Assembly: GCF_014489575.1 (NCBI RefSeq)
Contig: NZ_CP060789.1
Coordinates: forward strand, 3,800,793 to 3,864,792
Source of the DNA: Tessaracoccus defluvii
Lineage (GTDB): Bacteria > Actinomycetota > Actinomycetes > Propionibacteriales > Propionibacteriaceae
Direction: 5' to 3'
DNA: 64,000 nt
The notes under the pieces were generated by a model. It saw only the letters and a list, made by a program, of their open reading frames with translations. It was not told the origin of the DNA and made no database searches. The position numbers were made by a program, and so were the translations under genes. Numbering within the stretch: the first letter of the stretch is position 1; each line of letters starts with the position of its first letter. Positions 16,951 through 28,000 of the stretch are shown here, in pieces.

Positions 16951-18221
16951 GGCAGGTTCTCCTCGGGCATGACGTCGTGGGCTGGGCCGCCCGAGGCGGG
17001 CGGCGTGCCGGCTGGGCTGTCGGTGGGCGGCGGGCTGCCGCGGGTGATGCCTGCTGCGGCCGCGGGCCCGGTTGCCCAGGCATCATTCTCCTCGGGCAGG
17101 TTCCGGTACGCGTCGTGGGCGCGCTGGAACCGCTCGGTCGCGGCGTCGTGGGCAGCCTGGTTCGCCGGCGAGGGGTCGGCTTCCAGGGCGGCCTCGGTGG
17201 CGTCGCGTGCCGTGGCGGCGGCCTCCACCTCGGTCAGCACCCGTTCCCGATGATCGGCGCCACCGCCGTACACGCTGTCCCACCAGCCCTGGGCGATCAG
17301 TGCCGGCACCGAGCCGCGCACGAGCGGCGCGTCGCGCGCCTGGCGGGCGATCGCGAGCGGGATGCCGAGCTCGGCGGCGATCCCTGGGGCGGACAGGCCC
17401 TGCGAGGCGCGGAACTGCGCCATTCGAAACCACTGCTCGGTGTGCCGGGCCTCGTGGTAGACGGTGTCCGCAACCTCGGCGGCGGCGTCCTGGGTGACCT
17501 CGTCGCCCCCGAGTGCCTCGTCCCCGATGAGCATCGTCCAGAACTCGAAGTCGAAACTGCCCGAGTTCACCGGGACCGGGTCGACGGCGCCGGTGACCGC
17601 CGGCACGCCGGCCGCGACCAGCCGCTGGTTCACCAGCTCGACGAGTCGGTCGCGCCGCGCTGCCGGGGTGGCCAGCGTGGCCCACTGGTCGACCACCTCG
17701 GTCTGGACCTCGCCGCCGAACGCCTCGCCCTCGCCGGCAACGTTCAGTCCGGAGGTGAAGATCCGGGGCAGTGTGCGCGGTCCGGCCTTCCCGTCGACGA
17801 GCAGGGCGGGGTCGCCCGAGCCGTTGGTGGCCTGCCAGTCGGCGACGGCGAGCACCAGCGCGTCGTCGGCGCCCCCCTCGGCCCCCAGGCCCAGGGTCGT
17901 GCGCAGCTGGGCCAGGATCGCCGCCGTGTACCGCCACGGCTGGGACGTGTAGTAACGCCGGGCGTCGGCGATGCCGGGCGCATCCAGCCGAGGGGCTGGG
18001 CCGGCAGGTTCGGGCGCTGCCTCCCCGTCCTCCTGGCGGGCCACGGTCAGCAGGGTCGACACGGCGCGGTTGCCGGCGTGCAGCAGCCGAGCGAGGGGTC
18101 CCCTGGGCAGCAGCGGCCCCGGAGCCGAGGCGGGCGCGCGCACCGCCCGTCCGGGAGAGCCACTGCGGTGGACCGTCCCGGCTGCCGTGCCGGACTCACG
18201 TCCGGACCTCGCGCCAGACAT
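16947..18221 (-). CDS. HExxH protein with AGNRAV motif, injection-system effector-like
   Basis: A 424-residue protein. Residues 47-58 read LHAGNRAVSTLL, the 'AGNRAV..LL' motif repeatedly found in proteins linked to extracellular contractile injection systems (eCIS). Residues 115-155 resemble a peptidoglycan-binding-type repeat (VADWQAT, then DGKAGPRTLPRI). HEARH at residues 256-260 is an HExxH zinc-protease signature inside VADTVYHEARHTEQWFR. The C-terminal quarter is helical and then Pro/Gly-rich. No signal peptide or membrane segment is seen. No eCIS structural gene is present in the window. A -10-like TAGGCT six bases before the ATG suggests a leaderless message. Effector function is inferred. 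Confidence 0.6.
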   Translation of the reverse strand: MSGARSGRESGTAAGTVHRSGSPGRAVRAPASAPGPLLPRGPLARLLHAGNRAVSTLLTVARQEDGEAAPEPAGPAPRLDAPGIADARRYYTSQPWRYTAAILAQLRTTLGLGAEGGADDALVLAVADWQATNGSGDPALLVDGKAGPRTLPRIFTSGLNVAGEGEAFGGEVQTEVVDQWATLATPAARRDRLVELVNQRLVAAGVPAVTGAVDPVPVNSGSFDFEFWTMLIGDEALGGDEVTQDAAAEVADTVYHEARHTEQWFRMAQFRASQGLSAPGIAAELGIPLAIARQARDAPLVRGSVPALIAQGWWDSVYGGGADHRERVLTEVEAAATARDATEAALEADPSPANQAAHDAATERFQRAHDAYRNLPEENDAWATGPAAAAGITRGSPPPTDSPAGTPPASGGPAHDVMPEENLP

Positions 18222-18227
18222 GCCCCG

Positions 18228-18233
18228 AGCCTA
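18228..18233 (-). promoter_or_regulatory. -10 element for leaderless HExxH gene
   Basis: TAGGCT on the minus strand, six bases before the ATG at 18221; no ribosome site is present. Confidence 0.4.
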
Positions 18234-18331
18234 GAACCGCCGCCGTCGCCGAGCCAGGGCCGTGTCCGGGAACTGCCCGGACGGGCAACCACCGGGAACA
18301 ACGGGCGACCGGTGGGTGTTCCATTGTGAAG

Positions 18332-18346
18332 TACCCCTCGGGGGTA
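18332..18346 (+). promoter_or_regulatory. CsoR-like copper operator
   Basis: TACCCC and GGGGTA form an inverted repeat with a three-base centre, 28 bases before the copper ATPase start. G-tract palindromes of this form are bound by CsoR/RicR copper-sensing repressors. No csoR gene lies in the element, so a host repressor would have to act. Confidence 0.6.
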
Positions 18347-18373
18347 TCTCTGACGTCATTGGAGCACGCGATC

Positions 18374-20470
18374 GTGACCGGCACGCACGAGCATCACCAG
18401 CACGACGGCCATGAAGGTCACGGCCACCACGACCACGTGGCCCAGTACCGCCGACTGTTCTGGGGCATGCTCGTCATCGCAGTGCCGACGGTGCTGCTCA
18501 GTCCGATGTTCGCCGACCTCCTCGGCTACAAGCTGCCCGCGACCGGCTGGCTCACCTGGGTCGCGCCGGTCCTCGGCACGGTCATCTACCTGTGGGGCGG
18601 GCGCCCATTCCTCACCGGCGCCCTCGACGAGCTCCGCACGCGCCGGCCCGGGATGATGCTGCTCATCGGCATGGCAATCACCGTCGCATTCATAGCCTCC
18701 TGGAGCGCCCGGCTCGGGCTGCTCTCCCACGAGCTGGAGTTCTGGTGGGAGCTGGCGCTGCTCGTCGTCATCATGCTGCTCGGGCACTGGATCGAGATGC
18801 GCTCCCTGGCGCAGACCTCCTCGGCGCTCGACTCGCTGGCCGCACTGCTGCCCGACGAGGCCGAGAAGGTCGAGGGCGATGGTGTCGTCACCGTCGCGCC
18901 GTCCGACCTCGCCCTGGGCGACGTCGTCGTCGTGCGTCCCGGGGGCCGGGTGCCCGCCGACGGCGAGGTGGTCGACGGCGGTGCGGACGTCGACGAGTCG
19001 ATGATCACCGGGGAGTCGGTACCCGTGCGGCGCGAGGTGGGCGACCACGTCGTCGCCGGCACCGTCGCCACCGACGACGCTCTGCGCGTGCGCGTCTCCG
19101 CCGTCGGGGACGACACGGCGCTCGCGGGCATCCAGCGACTGGTGGCCGAGGCCCAGTCCTCCGCCACCCGGGCACAGCGGCTGGCGGACAGAGCTGCGGG
19201 CTGGCTGTTCTGGTTCGCCCTCGGCGCGGCCGCCATCACGCTCGTCGCGTGGCTACTGCTCGGCACGCCCGAGCAGGCGTGGATCCGCGTCATCACGGTG
19301 CTGGTCATCGCCTGTCCGCACGCGCTGGGCCTGGCGATCCCGCTCGTCGTCGCCATCGCCACCGAGCGCGCCGCTCGGGGCGGGGTGCTGGTCAAGGACC
19401 GCATGGCGCTGGAGCAGATGCGCACCGTCGACGCCGTCCTGTTCGACAAGACCGGCACCCTCACCGCCGGCAAGCCCGTCGTCACCGGAAGCACGACGAT
19501 CGGTGGGTACGGCGAGGACGAGCTGCTCGCACTCGCCGCCGCCGCGGAGTCGGACAGTGAGCACCCGCTGGCCCGAGCGATTCGCGACGCGGCCGCGGAG
19601 CGTCAGCTGCGCGTCCCGGCCGCCGCCGACTTCTCGGCGTCCACCGCCGTCGGGGTGCGGGCGAGCGTCGAGGGCCGCGTCGTCGCCGTCGGTGGGCCGG
19701 CGCTGCTGGCCGAGGCGGGACACGAGGCGCTGCCGGCCACCGGGGAGTGGTCCGAGCGCGGCGCCACCGTGCTGCACGTGCTGGTCGACGGCGAGGTGGC
19801 CGGTGCGCTGGCGCTGGCCGACGAGATCCGGCCGGAGTCGCGGCAGGCCGTGGAGGCACTCCACCACCTCGGCGTGCACGTCGTGATGATCACCGGCGAC
19901 GCCGAACCGGTGGCCCGAGCGGTGGCCGAGGAGCTGGGCATCGACCAGGGGTTCGCGCAGGTACGGCCCGAGGACAAGAGCGAGAAGGTCGCCGAGCTGC
20001 AGCGCGACGGACGGCTGGTGGCCATGGTCGGCGACGGCGTCAACGACGCCCCCGCGCTGGCGCAGGCTGACGTCGGGATCGCGATCGGTGCCGGCACCGA
20101 CGTGGCGATCGCCTCGGCCGGCGTCGTGCTGGCCTCGGACGACCCGCGCTCGGTGCTCTCGGTCATCCAGCTCTCCCGGGCGTCCTACCGCAAGATGACG
20201 CAGAACCTGTGGTGGGCGGGCGGCTACAACCTCGCCGCGGTGCCCCTGGCTGCCGGCGTGCTCGCCCCGGTCGGCTTCGTCATGCCGATGGCCGTGGGAG
20301 CGCTGCTCATGTCGCTGTCCACCGTCGTCGTCGCGACGAACGCCCAGCTGCTGCGGCGGCTGGACCTCGGCCCGGAGGCCAGCGTGCGCGCGGCGCGCGG
20401 GGCCCGGCCCGTGCGGGGCCAGCGGCTGGAACGAGAGGTCGCAGAGGCGCCGGCGCACGCGCACCACTGA
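18374..20470 (+). CDS. copB: CopB-type copper-translocating P-type ATPase
   Basis: Heavy-metal P1B ATPase of 698 residues exporting copper or a related ion. The membrane metal site is CPH (residues 314-316), the mark of the P1B-3/CopB group, as opposed to CPC. TGES is at 212-215, the phosphorylated DKTGT at 358, and GDGVNDAPAL follows in the P domain. The first 20 residues are a His-rich metal-binding tail, and the C-terminus ends HAHH. A GTG start with GGAG nine bases upstream is used. A copper-type operator lies upstream. The ferric-reductase-like gene downstream may belong to the same module, now separated by an IS. Confidence 0.92.
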   Translation: MTGTHEHHQHDGHEGHGHHDHVAQYRRLFWGMLVIAVPTVLLSPMFADLLGYKLPATGWLTWVAPVLGTVIYLWGGRPFLTGALDELRTRRPGMMLLIGMAITVAFIASWSARLGLLSHELEFWWELALLVVIMLLGHWIEMRSLAQTSSALDSLAALLPDEAEKVEGDGVVTVAPSDLALGDVVVVRPGGRVPADGEVVDGGADVDESMITGESVPVRREVGDHVVAGTVATDDALRVRVSAVGDDTALAGIQRLVAEAQSSATRAQRLADRAAGWLFWFALGAAAITLVAWLLLGTPEQAWIRVITVLVIACPHALGLAIPLVVAIATERAARGGVLVKDRMALEQMRTVDAVLFDKTGTLTAGKPVVTGSTTIGGYGEDELLALAAAAESDSEHPLARAIRDAAAERQLRVPAAADFSASTAVGVRASVEGRVVAVGGPALLAEAGHEALPATGEWSERGATVLHVLVDGEVAGALALADEIRPESRQAVEALHHLGVHVVMITGDAEPVARAVAEELGIDQGFAQVRPEDKSEKVAELQRDGRLVAMVGDGVNDAPALAQADVGIAIGAGTDVAIASAGVVLASDDPRSVLSVIQLSRASYRKMTQNLWWAGGYNLAAVPLAAGVLAPVGFVMPMAVGALLMSLSTVVVATNAQLLRRLDLGPEASVRAARGARPVRGQRLEREVAEAPAHAHH

Positions 20471-20644
20471 GATAGGGCGGCTTCAGAGATCGAGCAGCAC
20501 GGCCAGTGTGTCCCTCAGCCGTCGGGGGTGAATCGGCCACCCTCCCCGCGTGGCGGCTCAGTCTACGAGCAGCACCGCGCAGCGGCGGGGCCGGCGACGA
20601 GGTCGCGAATGCCCCCGATCCAGCACCGTGGTACCTCACTGTCA

Positions 20645-22056
20645 AGTCCCCGCGTAGGTGGGGGCCTTACCTCAGATATTTTTCCCCGGGAAGCTGGGGG
20701 CTAGGCGGCTCGGGTTTTGAGGCCTGCGGGGTCGGGTGCTTTCCAGCTGATCTGGTCTTGGAGGCGGCGGGTCTTCCCGGCTGCGAGGCGTGTGAGTTCT
20801 TGTTGGATGAGGTTGATGCGGTGGGCCATGTCGGCTGGTCGGAGGTTGGCTTTTCGGGCGGCGAGTTCGGCCTGCTTGGGTGGGGTTGAGGACGCCGGCG
20901 GCGAGGAGTCGCTGGTAGGGGGAGCTGGGCTTGTCGTAGAGCCGTTTGCGGCGGCCGACGGTGTCGGTGGACCAGCCGATGGGTTTCTTGGTAGGGGTGA
21001 AGAAGTTCAACCGGTCACAGACCAGTGTCCAGAGCTGGTTGAGGAGCTCCAGCTCTAGTAGCTTGGTGTCGTAGCGGTGGTAGAAGCCGTAGCGGCGTAC
21101 GAGGTGGTTGTTCTTCGACTCGATGGTGGCCTGATCGTTCTTCTTGTAGGGCCGTGACCGGGTGAAGAACACGTCTCGCTGGCCGGCCCAGCCGACGAGG
21201 TCGTGGTTGATGAATTCTGACCCGTTGTCGCAGTCGATGCCGGTCACGGCGAACGGAACGTGCTCGATGAACGTGTCGAACGCGGCCAGGACATGGACCG
21301 CGGCGTTGTTGCGGATCGCGCGGGTGAACACCCAGCCGGTGTGGATGTCGGTGAAGTTCACGGTGCGGGCGAACTCGCCCTTCAGGGTGGGGCCGCAGTG
21401 GGCGACGGTGTCGACCTCGAAGAACCCGGGTTCGGCTTCGACCTCATCGCCGGCTTTGCGGATACTGATCGAGTTGCGCAGCATCGTGCCCGGTCGGGTG
21501 GTGGTCTTGCCGCGGAGCGGGTCTTTGGCTCTGGCGGGGGCCAGGTATCGGTCGATCGTGGCTGCTGACATCTGTTCCAACTCGGCCCGTACTGCAGCGC
21601 TGTAGCGGTCTTCTCCCTGGATCAGAGCGCCTTCGGTTTCGAGGGCGTCGAGCCAGTCGGTCATGGCCGGGGCGAGGTACTGCCCGCAGCTGCCGCCCGA
21701 GGCCGCCCATACTCTCTGCAACACGATCAGCGCATCGTAGGAGTACTTCCGTGGCTTGGTGCGGCGGCGATCGATCACCGCGACCGTCGCGCTGGCCCGG
21801 CCGGGAGGCTGCCGGAGGCGGGCCACCAACTGTTGGCGGGCATGGTCCCGGTTCCAGCCCGTGACCTCGACCACCTGGTCCAGGATCTGTGACTTGCCCT
21901 TCTTCGGTGCCGCCGCATACGCAGCCGCGTACTTCTTCGTGACCTCAAACCTGGCTGCCATCGACAGCTGCTCCTCAACCTCCACACCCCATCGTGGCCA
22001 GCCACACGTTCCCGGGGGAAAATACGTGAGGTACGGCCCCTACGTTCGCGGGGACT
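20645..22056 (-). mobile_element. Nested insertion sequence, 1.41 kb, 48-bp inverted repeats
   Basis: The ends are an imperfect inverted repeat of about 48 bp beginning AGTCCCCGCG and ending TCCCCGGGAA-like, found at 20645-20692 and, inverted, at 22009-22056. It contains one transposase gene. The repeats are unrelated to the outer repeats of the large element, so this is a second, later insertion. No convincing target duplication was found at its ends. Confidence 0.85.
20701..21961 (-). CDS. IS transposase, DDE/rve integrase core (frameshift near 3' end)
   Basis: Transposase of about 420 residues with an N-terminal helix-turn-helix region (MAARFEVTKKYAAAY, VVEVTGWNRDHARQQL) and a retroviral-integrase-type core. 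The DDE residues are Asp in FFEVDTVAHCG, Asp in GIDCDNGSEFIN and Glu in QATIESKNNHLVRR. It most resembles integrase-core transposases of the IS481/ISNCY type. Near 20880 the frame shifts by what looks like one extra base or two missing; in the other frame the C-terminus continues AELAARKANLRP and ends at 20701. I use the ATG at 21961. Activity is uncertain because of the shift. Confidence 0.8.
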
Positions 22057-22146
22057 CCACATGAGTGTCGTCGAGCACTTGCGACCGCTGCCCACCGGCC
22101 CCTACGATCGGTACTGACCGGACGCGAGCTTGCCGAAGGGGGCACG

Positions 22147-23457
22147 ATGACGAGCGTCGTACGAGGGATGGCCTGGATCGCGATCTTCGTCGGGGTTTGC
22201 GTGGCGCCGCTCGTCTTCGCAGTGGTGGGCGCCAGTCAGCCGGGGCAGGGTTTCTGGACCGACTTCTCCGTCGCCCTGGGGTTCGTCGGGCTCGCGCTCA
22301 TGGGCATCGAGTTCGCGCTCGTCGCCCGGGTCCGCACGATCGCCGAGCCCTTCGGCACCGACGCGGTCATCGACTTCCACCGCTACATCGGCACAACCGG
22401 ACTCGTCTTCGTCCTCGTCCACGTCGCGCTGTCGGCCGACTGGAGCCAAGCCAACCCCTTCACCCCCAGCGACACCCCCGCCCTCGTCGTCGTCGGCGGG
22501 GTGGCGGTGGGCGCGCTGCTCCTGCTCATGGTGACGTCGCTGTGGCGGCGCCGGCTGCGCCTGTCCTACGAGGTGTGGCAGGTGCTGCACTCGGTACTCG
22601 CCGTCGTCGCGGTGGTGGGCGCCGTCGGGCACGTGCTGCTCGTCGACCACTACGTCGACACGGCGTGGAAGCGCGCCCTGTGGGTGGTGATGACGGCGGC
22701 CTTCGTCTGGGTGCTGGTGTGGGTGCGCGTGGTCAGGCCGCTGCGGCTGCGGCGCCGTCCGTGGGTGGTCCACGAGGTGGTGGCCGAGCGCGACCGCACG
22801 ACGTCGATCACGTTCCGGCCCCAGGGCCACGACGGGATGCGGTTCGCGCCGGGACAGTTCGCCTGGATCTCCCTCGGGCGCTCACCCTTCCTCATCACCT
22901 CCCACCCCTTCTCCTTCAGCTCCAGCGCCGAACAAACCGGGGAGGTCTCGATGGCGATCAAGGCCGTGGGGGACTTCACCGCGAGCGTGGCCGACGCGCG
23001 CCCGGGCACGGTCGTCCACCTCGACGGGCCGCACGGCGTGTTCAGCATCGACCAGTACGAGGGCGCCGGCTACGGGCTGGTCGCCGGCGGCGTGGGGATC
23101 GCCCCGGCGCTGAGCATGGTCGAGACCCTCGCCGACCGCGGCGACGCGCGGCCGGTGGTGCTGTTCGTCGGCAGCCGCGACCAGGACAGCATCATCCTGC
23201 GCGAGCGGATCGAGACGCTGCGTGAGCGCCTCGACCTCCACGTCGTGTACGTGCTGGAGGATCCTCCGCCGGGGTGGGAGGGGGAGACCGGCTACCTGGA
23301 CGCGGAGATCATCGCCCGGCACCTGCCCGCCGGGTTCCGCCGCTTCCAGTACTTCGCCTGCGGCCCGGTACCGATGCTCGAGGCGGTCGAGGAGGCCCTC
23401 GTCGGGCTGGGCGTGCCGGCCGACCGCGTCCACACGGAACGCTTCGACTGGGTCTGA
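22147..23457 (+). CDS. Ferric-reductase-like transmembrane flavocytochrome
   Basis: A 436-residue membrane oxidoreductase. The N-terminal half has about six helices with haem-ligand histidines in DFHRYIGTTGLVFVLVHVAL and in VWQVLHSVLAV and GHVLLVDHY. The C-terminal half is a ferredoxin-NADP reductase module: RFAPGQFAWISLG for FAD, GPHGVFSI, then GGVGIAPALSM for NAD(P)H, ending CGPVPMLEAVEEAL. It should pass electrons from NAD(P)H across the membrane to metal ions or another acceptor. AGGGGG precedes the ATG by four bases. Between it and the copper ATPase lies only the IS, so they may once have been neighbours. Confidence 0.85.
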   Translation: MTSVVRGMAWIAIFVGVCVAPLVFAVVGASQPGQGFWTDFSVALGFVGLALMGIEFALVARVRTIAEPFGTDAVIDFHRYIGTTGLVFVLVHVALSADWSQANPFTPSDTPALVVVGGVAVGALLLLMVTSLWRRRLRLSYEVWQVLHSVLAVVAVVGAVGHVLLVDHYVDTAWKRALWVVMTAAFVWVLVWVRVVRPLRLRRRPWVVHEVVAERDRTTSITFRPQGHDGMRFAPGQFAWISLGRSPFLITSHPFSFSSSAEQTGEVSMAIKAVGDFTASVADARPGTVVHLDGPHGVFSIDQYEGAGYGLVAGGVGIAPALSMVETLADRGDARPVVLFVGSRDQDSIILRERIETLRERLDLHVVYVLEDPPPGWEGETGYLDAEIIARHLPAGFRRFQYFACGPVPMLEAVEEALVGLGVPADRVHTERFDWV

Positions 23458-23466
23458 GGAGGACTC

Positions 23467-23556
23467 GTGCGACATAAGTACCTCAGCCGGATCGCCCTGG
23501 CCGTGAGCGTCTTCCTGGTCCTCGCCTGCCTGGTCTTCGCGGCCGTGCAGAACTGA
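23467..23556 (+). CDS. 29-residue single-helix membrane peptide
   Basis: A very short gene beginning GTG with GGAGG six bases upstream, ten bases after the flavocytochrome stop. The product is basic at the start (MRHKYLSR) and then one hydrophobic helix (IALAVSVFLVLACLVFAAVQ). Tight spacing and a strong ribosome site argue that it is translated and may be a small subunit or stabiliser of the flavocytochrome. No homologue is known to me. Confidence 0.6.
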   Translation: MRHKYLSRIALAVSVFLVLACLVFAAVQN

Positions 23557-23659
23557 CCGGACATCAGGATCCGGCCGCATCTGTCGCGCCACGCCGGTCG
23601 CCACGCCGCGACCCGCCGTGCGCCACGCCGGTGACCGGCGCCCTTGTGGCCGGATTCGA

Positions 23660-23734
<75 letters not shown>

Positions 23735-23799
23735 GGACGGCCCTGGAGGGGGCCACGGACAACCGTAGCGCGAAGGTGCCCCGCCGCCCGAAGCGGCGC

Positions 23800-24720
23800 C
23801 TACGCCGTCGGCGGGGACGGGAACGCCTCGGCGAGGTAGCCGATCACGGGCCACGCGCCCTCCGAGCTGTTGCCCAGCACGCTGACCGTCGTCGCCGTCG
23901 CCGGGTCGTGGGTCGAACGGAACGAGACGCCCGGGTCGTAGCCCTCCATCACCAGCGCGCTGCCGGTGCCGTGCAGCCAGAAGCCCATGCCGTAGCGCAT
24001 GCCCTCGGCGGGCACGTCGTGCCGCGGCCGGATCATCTCCGCGACCGTCTCGGGCGACACGATCCGCCCGCCGAGGAACGCCCGCCAAAACCGGTGCAGG
24101 TCGCCCGCGCTCGTGCAGATGCCGCCGTCGCCGCTGCCGCGCACCGGCAGGTGCAGCACGTTGCTCCGGTTGCCCTCGGCGTCCAGGTACCCCAGGGCGA
24201 CGTCGGCGGGCAGGTCGTCCGAGCGCGGGAACCCGGTCGCCTCCAGGCCGGCCCGCGCGCACACCTCCTGCTCCACCAGCGCGTGATAGCCCCGCCCAGA
24301 GGCGCGCTCGGCCACCAGCGCCAGCACCACGTAGCCGCCGTTGCAGTAGGCGAAGCGCCCCCCGGGCGCGAACGCCTGCGGGGACCCGTCGAGCACCGGC
24401 ACGAACGCCTCGGTCTCGCCGAGGAGATGCACGGGCACCGGCAGCACGTAGTTGTCGACGTCCCAGTCCGCCTCCTCGTCGAGGTAGTCCCCGATCCCGG
24501 AGGTGTGCGTGAGCAGGTGCTCGACGGTGACGGCGTCGTCGATGAGCGGCAGGTCGTCGCCGAGGAACCGGCGCACCGGATCGTCCAGCCGCAGCACGCC
24601 GTCCTCGACCAGCCGCATGACCGCCAGCGCGGTGAACGACTTGGCGCCGCTGGCGATCGGCTTGCGGAACGTGAGCCTCACTCGCAGCGCCCTCTTGCCC
24701 GCGTGCTTGGAGGCCGCCAC
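23800..24720 (-). pseudogene. Serine hydrolase (class C beta-lactamase-like), 5' end lost at element boundary
   Basis: Serine beta-lactamase-like hydrolase. The SxxK site is SGAK in PIASGAKSFTALAV, about 30 residues from the first usable start, and YCN in FAYCNGGYVVLAL is the YxN motif. A closing HGTGSALVMEGYDPG resembles the third motif region. Homologues have some 40 further residues before SxxK; here that part is replaced by sequence running into the right inverted repeat (24714-24762), and the only start, GTG at 24720, lies inside the repeat. The gene was probably truncated when the element end formed. It could still be expressed as a 306-residue protein. Confidence 0.7.
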
Positions 24721-24762
24721 TGAGCTCCGACAGAACCCCGCCATATAGCGGCGCAAGCCACA
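24714..24762 (-). repeat. Right terminal inverted repeat, 49 bp
   Basis: Reverse complement of the left repeat at 42 of 49 positions, ending GCAAGCCACA at 24762. It includes the first codons of the truncated hydrolase. Confidence 0.85.
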
Positions 24763-24769
24763 GGAGAAC
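24763..24769. repeat. Target site duplication, right copy
   Basis: GGAGAAC, identical to 12166-12172, directly next to the right inverted repeat. Confidence 0.8.
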
Positions 24770-25800
24770 ACCCCGCGGCTCCAGGAGACCAATGAGGTGG
24801 GGCCGTAATCGCCGATCAACTGGCAACGGGCCACCGATTACACCGTCGGTGCGGATGGCAGCGTCACCTTCACGGCCAAGAAGGGCTACTACTACCAGGT
24901 CGTCTACAAGACCAGAATGCTCAATGTCAGCGGTGTCGAGTTCTACAACAATCGGGCCGAGTTCATGGTCGAGAATGTGAAGGACGGAGAAACCGAAGGC
25001 GTCGTCCGTTATGCGGGTGGCGGCGGTTCCGGCATCGGGACCGACGTGGGGGTTTCGCGATCACCAAACAGGTCGAGGGAGATGTCCAGGGCCTGCCGGC
25101 GGATCAGCTGTTCACCGGTACCTACACCGTCACCACGCCGACCGGTGAGGTCGTGAAGGGGGAGTGGAGCGTCGCGGGGGGAGACACCTGGCGTAGCCCC
25201 GAGTTCGTGCGCGGCTCGACCGTGGTCGTCGCGGAGGACACCCCCACCGGACCGGGACACATCGCCTGGTCCCCGGGTGTGGTCCGCGTCCGCGTTCGAC
25301 CTGTCCGGCGGGAAGGTCACGTCCGTCACCGTCACCAACACGGGCACGCTGCGGACCGGCGTCATCGCGCTCACGAAGGCCGTCGCCGGGTCCGGCGCCC
25401 CGCTCGTCCCCGCTGACACCGGGTTCACCGTCACCTACACGTACCCGGCGGGCGTGGGCTTCGCCGGTGGAGGCGGTCAGCTCGTCGTCAAGGCGGACGG
25501 GAGGCTGTCACCAGCGGTCCGCTTCCCTTCGGTGCGGTCGTCACGTTCACCGAGCTCACGCCCCCAGCGGTGCCCGGCGGGAACTGGCAGGGTGCCGCGT
25601 TCGACAGGCCATCCGTCGTCGTCGGCGACGGCACGGTGAGCGATGTCGTCGTCACCAACACGTTCGACGCCGTTGAGCCCCCGCGGCCCGGCCTCCCCTC
25701 CACCGGCGCCGATTCGGGGGAACTTCCGGCGCTGATTCCCCTGCTGCTGATCGGTGCCGCCGCCGTGGCCCATGGCCGACGGCACACAGCGCGTCGCTGA
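24763..25800 (+). pseudogene. LPXTG adhesin, 3' fragment
   Basis: C-terminal part of the adhesin begun at 11635. It opens in the same frame as the 5' part (TPRLQETNEVGP), meets a TAA at 24806-24808, then continues SPINWQRATDYTVGADG and GYYYQVVYKTRM, a collagen-binding-type head. Two DUF5979-like repeats follow (FAITKQVEGDVQGLPADQLF and VIALTKAVAGSGAPLVPADT). The sortase signal LPSTGADSG, a hydrophobic stretch (LPALIPLLLIGAAAVA) and a basic tail end the protein. Frame breaks occur near 25050, 25279 and 25500. Two fit a single missing base; the middle one needs one extra or two missing. It is not expressed as a complete protein in this state. Confidence 0.75.
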
Positions 25801-25810
25801 CCGCACAGGG

Positions 25811-25844
25811 ACGGGAGGGGGCGACACACGTCGCCCCCTCCCGT
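25811..25844 (+). terminator. Rho-independent terminator
   Basis: A perfect 15-bp stem, ACGGGAGGGGGCGAC with its complement, loop ACAC, then GTTTT. It ends the adhesin locus before ftsH. Confidence 0.85.
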
Positions 25845-25969
25845 GTTTTCCCCGGGCTCTCCGGCCCCGGCCGCGCATCACGGCGCGCGAGACCGCCTGC
25901 CCCGGTTGCTCCCGCTGGTAATCTTTCGGTGCGCTGAACCCTCGGCGACACGACGCAGATCGGACTGAC

Positions 25970-27999
<2,030 letters not shown>

Positions 28000-28000
<1 letters not shown>

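Noticed and set aside
20640..22062. Target duplication of the nested IS
   Set aside because: The bases next to the two ends (CTGTCA and CCACAT) do not repeat.
23580..23640. CRISPR-like or tandem repeat (CGCCACGCCG three times)
   Set aside because: The copies are short, unevenly spaced and GC-biased by composition; there are no spacers of constant length.
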